6,588 bases of DNA from an uncultured Solobacterium sp. (GTDB taxonomy: Bacteria; Bacillota_I; Bacilli_A; Erysipelotrichales; Erysipelotrichaceae): the NCBI GenBank assembly GCA_937895985.1, contig CALBKL010000163.1, positions 1 to 6,588 of the forward strand. Reading direction: 5' to 3'. Both the position numbers and the translations under genes were made by a program. Every line of letters starts with the position of its first letter. Position 1 is the stretch's first letter. The notes below the pieces were generated by a model that was not told the DNA's origin, did no database searches, and was given only the letters and a program-made list of their open reading frames with translations. Positions 1 to 4,994 of this stretch are shown here, piece by piece.

Positions 1-1366
1 ATACTTGTATTAATAAGGTACTTACACCGATAATCGCATCCGGTCTTGTGTGTGGACTAAAGTTTTTCTCTTTAATCTCTTTGCAAGAAACGGTACATGT
101 ATTTTTTGTGACTTCGATCGGATTATTATCCATCTGTAATACATAGAAGTGATCTACATCTTTGACTAGCTTACTCTTCATAGTTGGTAATAGGCACGAT
201 TCCATCCCCTCCCAACGATTGTCATTGAGTCGGCCCTGTTCAACTTTATTATTGATCTTACCATGCGATCCGCCAATAATAGTCGCATTGGTTAAATACT
301 GATTTAACTCATAGAGTGTCAAATCATTTATATGTTTCTTACTACCATCTGAAGCAATCACTCTTTTACCAGATAGTTTGATTTCATTCTTATCTACATA
401 GTAGATGTCACTTCCCTCATAGTTAAATAAGGTAGTGAATACATGTGATAATCCTGCAGCTCTGCTAGAGTTTGCCATAATACGTGACATTAACTCAGGA
501 TAACAGATTACTTCCAAATCTTTTCCACCCGCAAGTCTTGCGGTATTCATATTTTTCTTATCATGAATAACAGCTGTAATATAGGGAAGTTTCTTCCCCT
601 TTATACCACTCATACGAAGTTCATTGATGATTCCACTGCATGCAAGAATAACTTTGATTGTTTCATCGTCATCATCTTCATTTACAATAATTGACTTACA
701 GTTTTGAATATTACAGTTTTCTAAATTACTAGAATGTACTGTCGTTCCATAACGGCATAATACCTGTGTATGCTTTGCATAAGGAATAAACACTTCATGA
801 TTCTTTTTTGCGGTTCTTTCACGTTCTTTATCTTTTTCAGTGATAAAAGCATGCACTTGATCATCCATCTCTGCCTTTTCACATGCGTCGTCAAGTACCA
901 CAACTGTCTGTATCTCTCGATTCAAATTTGACTCCATAATCTCCGCAAGTATCGCAAATGTTGTATCATTCCACCCAAGTATCACAGTATGATTATTTTC
1001 CAAAACGTCCGCATTGCCATTTCTAAGCCGCTGTAGTTTTGTCTCTATACCGGTTGTAATAATACCAATCAAGATACTTGTAAAGAAAAGCCCAATGATC
1101 GCCGCAATTCCATTAATGATAATAAATAGTAGTGAACCATCACCAGAAGAAGGAATTTCCGCATTGATTGCGGTCGCAAAACTATCCCATAGCGCATGTA
1201 ATGGTGAGCATTCATCACTTGCCCCAAACAAAATTAGAATACTCGCTAAAAACAAAATCATAAAAATAGTCACAAATAATAGAGCACGAATCATACTACC
1301 CGTACCCTTTGCCATTCGCTTATCTAGCCAATAGCGAAAACGCTGAAATAAATTATTCTTTTTCAT
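1..1366 (-). CDS. CASTOR/POLLUX-type ion channel with RCK-like domain (partial, C-terminus missing)
   Basis: An uninterrupted frame of 455 codons runs from an ATG at 1366 off the left edge. After a basic N-terminus (residues 1-22) come a membrane helix (about 24-48), a pore-loop-like stretch with HALWDSFATA (58-67), and a second helix (about 78-105). Then follow IETKLQRLRNG (107-117) and the hallmark ENNHTVILGWN (123-133), which opens the first Rossmann/RCK-like domain. An acidic run NEDDDDE (229-235) and a second strand-helix region follow. In this family, related to plant CASTOR and POLLUX/DMI1, the protein is a tetrameric cation channel gated by its cytoplasmic domains. Bacterial members are largely uncharacterised, so ion and ligand here are inference. 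The canonical K+ filter TVGYG is absent. An in-frame TAA two codons before the ATG makes 1366 the outermost ATG start. Its AAGGGG is only 2 nt away, so Met18 or Met25 remain possible starts. Perhaps 150-200 residues are missing. Confidence 0.85.
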   Translation of the reverse strand, partial: MKKNNLFQRFRYWLDKRMAKGTGSMIRALLFVTIFMILFLASILILFGASDECSPLHALWDSFATAINAEIPSSGDGSLLFIIINGIAAIIGLFFTSILIGIITTGIETKLQRLRNGNADVLENNHTVILGWNDTTFAILAEIMESNLNREIQTVVVLDDACEKAEMDDQVHAFITEKDKERERTAKKNHEVFIPYAKHTQVLCRYGTTVHSSNLENCNIQNCKSIIVNEDDDDETIKVILACSGIINELRMSGIKGKKLPYITAVIHDKKNMNTARLAGGKDLEVICYPELMSRIMANSSRAAGLSHVFTTLFNYEGSDIYYVDKNEIKLSGKRVIASDGSKKHINDLTLYELNQYLTNATIIGGSHGKINNKVEQGRLNDNRWEGMESCLLPTMKSKLVKDVDHFYVLQMDNNPIEVTKNTCTVSCKEIKEKNFSPHTRPDAIIGVSTLLIQV

Positions 1367-1436
1367 GTCCCCTTACCCAATCTAAAAATAATTTGGCTGA
1401 AATCGATGATGTGTGTAAAAAATAATAACCAGTATT

Positions 1437-1445
1437 ATCATAACA
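1437..1445 (-). promoter_or_regulatory. Candidate extended -10 promoter of the channel gene
   Basis: On the minus strand the sequence reads TGTTATGAT, a TGn motif joined to a -10-like TATGAT (5 of 6 consensus bases). The -35 position at 17 bp is poor, which is normal for extended -10 promoters. The implied leader to the ATG at 1366 is about 60-65 nt. This is the best candidate in the divergent region, but it rests on motif matching alone. Confidence 0.4.
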
Positions 1446-1493
1446 CCTTTGCATATTTCTTACATAGGATCCTTTCCTTTCCATCAAACAGAC

Positions 1494-1522
1494 TTGTATT
1501 CATAAGTAATTAAGCCTAATAT
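1494..1522 (+). promoter_or_regulatory. Sigma-A-type promoter of the DUF1275 gene
   Basis: TTGTAT (1494-1499) and TAATAT (1517-1522) are separated by exactly 17 bp, matching a housekeeping -35/-10 arrangement with 4 of 6 bases in each box. Transcription would start near 1529, leaving a leader of about 35 nt. The leader includes the AAGGATGGTGA ribosome binding region at 1550-1560. Confidence 0.6.
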
Positions 1523-1563
1523 AAGACTTGAACTTTCTAGGAATGATTTAAGGATGGTGACCC

Positions 1564-2220
1564 ATGAAAGAACAACAAATGTCAGATGCATTTATCACTT
1601 CTGCTTTTCTCGCTTTTAGCGGCGGATTACAAGATGCCTATACTTTTAATACTAGAGACCATGTATTTGCAAATGCACAAACCGGTAATCTAGTCTTAAT
1701 GACACAGAACTTGATGGAGGGCAATATCGCACATAGCCTAAACTATCTATTACCTATCTTCGCTTTTATCGTCGGTGTATTTGTCGCTGAACAACTACAA
1801 GGTCGACTAAAAGAAAAGAAATCTCTTCACTGGCGACAATTTATCGTACTCATTGAGATTATCACGTTATTACTTGTTGGTTTTATCCCTGGTAGTCTTA
1901 ATAATATCGCAAATATGCTTGTTTCATTCTCTTGCGCCTTACAAGTACAATCTTTCCGTAAGGTAAACGGAAACACATATGCTAGTACCATGTGTATCGG
2001 TAATATCAAGAGTGCTACCGCAAGATTATCCGCTTTCTTTCGTACAAATGATAAAACATACTTTCACCAATCCATGCATTACTTCGGAATTATCGTAATA
2101 TTCGCAATTGGTGCTGGTCTTGGAGGTGTAATATCCAAACAGTTAGGTTACCCAACTATCTGGATTTCTTGTGCTGTTCTATTGATTCCATTTATTCTAA
2201 TGCATGAACGTAATGCCTAA
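1564..2220 (+). CDS. DUF1275 (YoaK-family) six-helix membrane protein
   Basis: The 218-residue product carries the DUF1275 signatures. GGLQDAYTF (20-28) is followed by FANAQTGN (35-42), and QVQSFRKVNGNTYAS (127-141) leads into CIGNIKS (144-150). Hydrophobic stretches at about 10-28, 58-78, 91-109, 113-132, 171-191 and 195-213 give about six membrane helices, and the length matches the family. The biochemical role is not established; a transport function is often assumed. The ATG at 1564 is the first after an in-frame TGA at 1558-1560. The Shine-Dalgarno region AAGGATGGTGA (1550-1560) resembles AAGGAGGTGA with one inserted base. The gene is monocistronic, with its own promoter and a terminator 6 nt after the stop. 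It is divergent from the channel gene and convergent with the amylase-family gene, so its context does not reveal a partner. Confidence 0.88.
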   Translation: MKEQQMSDAFITSAFLAFSGGLQDAYTFNTRDHVFANAQTGNLVLMTQNLMEGNIAHSLNYLLPIFAFIVGVFVAEQLQGRLKEKKSLHWRQFIVLIEIITLLLVGFIPGSLNNIANMLVSFSCALQVQSFRKVNGNTYASTMCIGNIKSATARLSAFFRTNDKTYFHQSMHYFGIIVIFAIGAGLGGVISKQLGYPTIWISCAVLLIPFILMHERNA

Positions 2221-2226
2221 ATATTT

Positions 2227-2250
2227 AAAATACCGCAGCTGCGGTATTTT
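2227..2250. terminator. Bidirectional intrinsic terminator between convergent genes
   Basis: The 24 bp form a perfect palindrome: arms AAAATACCGC and GCGGTATTTT around AGCT. On the plus strand five T's and then AATTT follow, giving a good terminator for the DUF1275 gene. On the minus strand the hairpin starts at the amylase stop codon and is followed by TTTT and then AAATAT, a weaker U-tract. The arms' A and T runs serve as the U-tract in either direction. Confidence 0.85.
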
Positions 2251-3833
2251 TAATTTCTAAAGCTCTTTACCCAGTTAATCAATGAATCATGATAAATATT
2301 ATTTGCGACATCACGCTTCATTTGATCTGTCACTGGACCATTCTTTGAAAGTTTATCTAATACACATTGTTGTAGTTCTTCTACACTCATCTCTTCATAG
2401 GATTTACTATGGTCTACTGTTACCTGCTGAATCATTTCTTCTTTTACTTCAGGTTGTTTGATTTCTGGAATCTTTACTTCCTGATGCTTAACAACTTTCT
2501 CATCATAATTTTGAATCCAGATTTGCCCAGAACATGCTTGTAATTGAACGTGTAAATTTCCTTCAATTGTTTGTATTTCTCCACTTAATAGTTCCGTATA
2601 TGTCCCATTAGCCGGAATATCTAATGTTGATTCAGATTCACCATTATTCACCACCACAATAGCCTGCGTAAAATCATCTGTACGTGAGAATGCATATTGA
2701 CGATTTGTTAATCGCAATTCTTGGTAAATACCATTAGCGAATACATTATTCTTCTGTCGAATCTCACCAAGTATTGCAATGATATTGGTACAGCCATTCT
2801 CATCTAGTGCATTTGGATAATCTTCCAAGTTAATTGCAGGTCGTAATACTGCATCGGAATATTTCTCTTTTCTTCCTTCAATACCAAATTCACTACCATA
2901 ATAGATAGAAGGAATACCTGGTAGTGTATACATCAAAATATGTAATGGCACAAACTCTTGCTTGTTATGAAGTCTAGTATAAATTCGTTCCACATCGTGG
3001 TTATCTACAAAGTTATAGAGATGGTATGGTAGATTACCTTTATCTAATAGATAACGCACTGTATGGGCAATCTCAAAGTAGTTATGTTCGTTGTGTCCAG
3101 AATACAGTGCTTTATATAGTTGATAGTTCGTCACAGAATGTAACATATTAGGATTTACCCAACGACTATAGTCACCATGGATCACTTCCCCCATCAACCA
3201 GAATTCAGGCTTGATTTCATTTGCCAGCATACGTAACTCATGCATAAAGCCAAAGTCTAATACATCTGCCGCATCTAGTCGAATTCCATCCACATCAAAC
3301 TCACTTACCCAAAATCTCACCACATCCAATAGGTATTGTCTAACCGCAGGATTTTGTTGGTTGAGTTTCACAAGTAAGTTATAACCACCCCAGTTATCAT
3401 AGGAGAAGCCATCATTATATTCATTATTCCCCTGGAAATTGACATTGCAATACCAATCTCTATACTGAGAATTATCACGATTTTCTTGAATATCTTTAAA
3501 CGCAAAGAAATCTCTTCCCGTATGATTAAAGACACCATCAAAGATTACATGAACACCTTGATGATGACACTCTTTTACAAACTTCTTTAAATCCTCATTA
3601 TTACCAAGTCTAGAATCCAACTTATAGTAATCGGTCGTTTCATATCCATGTCCAACCGATTCAAATAATGGACCAATATATAATGCATTACAGCCAATTC
3701 CCTTGATATGTTTAATCCAAGGGTCCAATTGATTCAAACGATGTTCTGTAATTTGATAATCATTATTCTTTGGTGCATCCGTTAATCCTAATGGATAAAT
3801 ATGATAGAACACCGCATTCTCATACCACTTCAT
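2250..3833 (-). CDS. Intracellular GH13 alpha-amylase-family glycoside hydrolase with C-terminal extension
   Basis: The 527-residue product has all GH13 conserved regions: DGVFNH (99-104), LVKLN (154-158), GIRLDAAD (183-190) with nucleophile Asp187, GEV (215-217) with acid/base Glu216, and NHD (278-280) with transition-state Asp280. HGYETTDYYKLD (about 62-73) is also typical. The family cleaves or transfers alpha-1,4 or alpha-1,6 glucosidic bonds. LVKLN resembles the MPKLN motif of neopullulanase/cyclomaltodextrinase-like enzymes, so maltodextrin or glycogen breakdown is likely; exact specificity is inference. There is no signal peptide, anchor or N-terminal carbohydrate-binding domain, so it should be cytoplasmic. 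After the C-terminal beta domain (to about 441), a charged linker rich in E, K, V and P (444-466) leads to a predicted helical tail (about 478-527). ATG 3833 is preferred to an upstream GTG (3854) because AAGGAG lies 7 nt before it, inside the longer frame. Confidence 0.9.
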   Translation of the reverse strand: MKWYENAVFYHIYPLGLTDAPKNNDYQITEHRLNQLDPWIKHIKGIGCNALYIGPLFESVGHGYETTDYYKLDSRLGNNEDLKKFVKECHHQGVHVIFDGVFNHTGRDFFAFKDIQENRDNSQYRDWYCNVNFQGNNEYNDGFSYDNWGGYNLLVKLNQQNPAVRQYLLDVVRFWVSEFDVDGIRLDAADVLDFGFMHELRMLANEIKPEFWLMGEVIHGDYSRWVNPNMLHSVTNYQLYKALYSGHNEHNYFEIAHTVRYLLDKGNLPYHLYNFVDNHDVERIYTRLHNKQEFVPLHILMYTLPGIPSIYYGSEFGIEGRKEKYSDAVLRPAINLEDYPNALDENGCTNIIAILGEIRQKNNVFANGIYQELRLTNRQYAFSRTDDFTQAIVVVNNGESESTLDIPANGTYTELLSGEIQTIEGNLHVQLQACSGQIWIQNYDEKVVKHQEVKIPEIKQPEVKEEMIQQVTVDHSKSYEEMSVEELQQCVLDKLSKNGPVTDQMKRDVANNIYHDSLINWVKSFRN

Positions 3834-3840
3834 AATAAAT

Positions 3841-3846
3841 CTCCTT
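3841..3846 (-). promoter_or_regulatory. Ribosome binding site fixing the amylase-family start
   Basis: On the minus strand AAGGAG lies 7 nt before the ATG at 3833. The in-frame GTG at 3854 would place this site inside the coding region and has no comparable site of its own. The shorter form also starts with MKWYENAVFYHIYP, where the GH13 fold normally begins. Confidence 0.8.
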
Positions 3847-3871
3847 GAAAGCACCTCTCTATCTTAATACG

Positions 3872-3885
3872 TAAATTATAATTTA
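3872..3885 (-). promoter_or_regulatory. Candidate -10 box of the amylase-family gene inside a 14-bp palindrome
   Basis: A perfect -10 box TATAAT (3875-3880 on the minus strand) sits within the symmetric TAAATTATAATTTA. At 17 bp the -35 position is only TTTTTT, the U-tract of the upstream terminator, so the promoter is either weak or needs help. The leader would be about 35 nt. The palindrome could be an operator, but it is pure A/T and may be chance. Confidence 0.4.
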
Positions 3886-3897
3886 TCATCCCAAATC

Positions 3898-3929
3898 AAA
3901 AAATAACGGCCTACTTATAATAGACCGTT
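3898..3929 (-). terminator. Intrinsic terminator of the LytTR/DUF3021 operon
   Basis: On the minus strand, AACGGTCTA (3921-3929) pairs with TAGGCCGTT (3905-3913) across a 7-nt loop. This gives nine pairs including one G-U wobble, followed by A and six T's. It begins 8 nt after the DUF3021 stop codon and separates the operon from the amylase-family gene. Confidence 0.88.
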
Positions 3930-3936
3930 AAACTAT

Positions 3937-4377
3937 TCATAATTTATTTATTTCGTTCACTCGTTGATTCATCTGTTTTACCAGTTTCTTTTGTTGTAGA
4001 TAAAATAGAAACCAAATAACAAATGCAAGTGCAATCTCTTCTAAAAGTATCGCAATCATCAGTAGTGGTCCACGATGCATAGGAATCCAACCTACAAGGA
4101 AAGCTGTAACTGTCATAATAATACAACCAGTTCCCATATGAATAATTGTCTGTGTAAAAAGGGATAACTTCTCATTGTCATAAACTATTGCAGGTAGCCC
4201 AAAGCCAAGTCCAATTACCACGGTTGCGATAGCCATCTTAGAAAATGCGTAATTTGTCATTTGGATATTTCCATGGAAGATACGATCAATGATAACTCCA
4301 ACGATAATAAATATTATTGCGGCAACGCCCATTGATACAAATATGTTAAATAGTAGTGTTTGTTTCTTTGTTTTCAT
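3937..4377 (-). CDS. DUF3021 family four-helix membrane protein, partner of the LytTR regulator
   Basis: The 146-residue product has four hydrophobic stretches at about 10-31, 45-66, 77-97 and 106-127. It ends in a charged, probably cytoplasmic tail (QQKKLVKQMNQRVNEINKL, 128-146). Size, helix pattern and position directly after a stand-alone LytTR gene match the DUF3021 family. In LytTR regulatory systems such as HdrRM and BrsRM of Streptococcus mutans, the membrane partner antagonises the regulator; the same role here is inference. The ATG at 4377 has AAGGAGG 6 nt upstream. The site overlaps the TAA of the regulator gene, with 11 nt between stop and start, so translation of the two is probably coupled. 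No enzymatic motif is visible. The assignment is by architecture and context more than by a diagnostic motif. Confidence 0.78.
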   Translation of the reverse strand: MKTKKQTLLFNIFVSMGVAAIIFIIVGVIIDRIFHGNIQMTNYAFSKMAIATVVIGLGFGLPAIVYDNEKLSLFTQTIIHMGTGCIIMTVTAFLVGWIPMHRGPLLMIAILLEEIALAFVIWFLFYLQQKKLVKQMNQRVNEINKL

Positions 4378-4383
4378 GTTTAG

Positions 4384-4390
4384 CCTCCTT
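4384..4390 (-). promoter_or_regulatory. Ribosome binding site of the DUF3021 gene overlapping the LytTR stop
   Basis: The minus strand reads AAGGAGG 6 nt before the ATG at 4377. Its first two A's are the last two bases of the TAA stop of the upstream LytTR gene. This arrangement favours coupled translation and a fixed ratio of regulator to membrane partner. Confidence 0.8.
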
Positions 4391-4823
4391 AAATTCCTAG
4401 ATATCTTTTTAGATCAGGTAAATACTTTCTTGATACATAATCAGAAGAACCATTCTTTAACTTTAGTAATAAAGTTCCACCAAAGCCTGTTTCTATACTT
4501 TTTATACAAGAAAGATTAATGACAGTTTGTTTCGATATTTGCATGAAGCAAGTCCCGATCTGCTCAAGCATCTCATACAAACGTCTTCGGGAATAATACT
4601 TCTCGTTTTCAGTATAGATAACAGTATCTCCACCCTCCACGCGTATCATATATATCTCTTCCGCCTTCAAGACTATCATCCGATCTTCACTCTGCACGAT
4701 TAGCGGTATATCCTTAGAGTCGAGTACATCAATCACTCTCTGCACTTCATCCGTAATCGCATCCGCATAAATCGTTACATGTGGAGGGGAAAACTCTTTT
4801 GATAGTTCTACATTTACTTTCAT
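4389..4823 (-). CDS. Stand-alone LytTR-domain transcriptional regulator
   Basis: The 144-residue product consists of a short N-terminal region (about 1-40) and a LytTR DNA-binding domain (about 42-143). The domain is recognisable from IYMIRVEGGDTVIYTENEKY (57-76), from the segment at 78-107 (RRRLYEMLEQIG, then FMQISKQTVINL), and from the C-terminal YVSRKYLPDLKRYL (129-142). It has no receiver domain, so no phospho-acceptor, and no membrane segment. Family members bind pairs of about 9-bp direct repeats spaced about two helical turns apart. A pair with that geometry lies upstream at 4898-4928, so the protein probably controls its own operon. AAAGGAG (4832-4838) lies 8 nt before the ATG. The DUF3021 gene follows after 11 nt and is the likely membrane-bound controller. 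Other targets are unknown. Confidence 0.9.
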   Translation of the reverse strand: MKVNVELSKEFSPPHVTIYADAITDEVQRVIDVLDSKDIPLIVQSEDRMIVLKAEEIYMIRVEGGDTVIYTENEKYYSRRRLYEMLEQIGTCFMQISKQTVINLSCIKSIETGFGGTLLLKLKNGSSDYVSRKYLPDLKRYLGI

Positions 4824-4856
4824 CTTCGATTCTCCTTTCGTATCTTTTCTACTGTG

Positions 4857-4885
4857 ATATTACCGCATGTATTTCATACTGTCTC
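4857..4885 (-). promoter_or_regulatory. Candidate promoter of the LytTR/DUF3021 operon
   Basis: On the minus strand, GAGACA (4880-4885) and TAATAT (4857-4862) are separated by 17 bp, and the implied leader is about 26 nt. The -35 box keeps GACA but lacks the leading TT. Such a weak -35 is common in activator-dependent promoters. An alternative farther upstream (TTGAAT, 17 bp, TAAATT) overlaps the direct repeats and is less convincing. Confidence 0.5.
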
Positions 4886-4897
4886 GCCGTTTTCGCT

Positions 4898-4928
4898 AAG
4901 ATGCATAATTTACAATGCAAGATACATA
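4898..4928 (-). repeat. Tandem 10-bp direct repeats, probable LytTR binding site
   Basis: On the plus strand AAGATGCATA (4898-4907) and AAGATACATA (4919-4928) differ at one base and recur with a 21-bp period (11-bp spacer). In operon orientation they read TATGTATCTT and TATGCATCTT and end 12 bp before the candidate -35. The period and placement match LytTR operators. The bases themselves do not closely match the AgrA consensus, which is no objection in a divergent regulator. Confidence 0.6.
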
Positions 4929-4954
4929 TATTCAATATCAAAAAGAGAAAACGT

Positions 4955-4986
4955 AAAAAATCACACCTCATAAGAAGTGTGGTTTT
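4955..4986 (-). terminator. Intrinsic terminator of the FGGY kinase operon
   Basis: On the minus strand, CACACTTC (4974-4981) pairs with GAGGTGTG (4962-4969) over a TTAT loop. This gives eight pairs with one G-U wobble, followed by A and six T's. It starts about 8-13 nt after the kinase stop. The flanking A5 and T6 runs could extend the stem past one mismatch. On the plus strand the hairpin has an A-C mismatch, so it acts mainly on the minus strand. Confidence 0.87.
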
Positions 4987-4994
4987 TAGGCAAT

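Noticed and set aside
1014..1334. A 106-codon open frame on the plus strand
   Set aside because: It lies wholly antisense to the channel gene's membrane segments. It has no ribosome binding site, and its hydrophobicity mirrors the opposite strand.
1399..1414. Possible catabolite-responsive (cre) half site TGAAATCG in the divergent region
   Set aside because: Only the left half fits. The CA-containing right half is missing, and the neighbouring genes are not obvious carbon catabolism genes.
4289..4519. A 76-codon plus-strand frame antisense to the DUF3021/LytTR junction
   Set aside because: Two well-supported genes with good ribosome binding sites occupy the other strand. The frame has no recognisable family features.
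4840..4846. A third, inverted partial copy (AAGATAC on the minus strand) in the LytTR leader
   Set aside because: It has only seven matching bases and no partner 21 bp away, so it is likely chance.
4902..4919. Inverted repeat TGCAT-N8-ATGCA in the LytTR upstream region
   Set aside because: It overlaps the direct repeats and is largely a by-product of the internal ATGCAT. The direct repeat with a 21-bp period explains the region better for a LytTR regulator.
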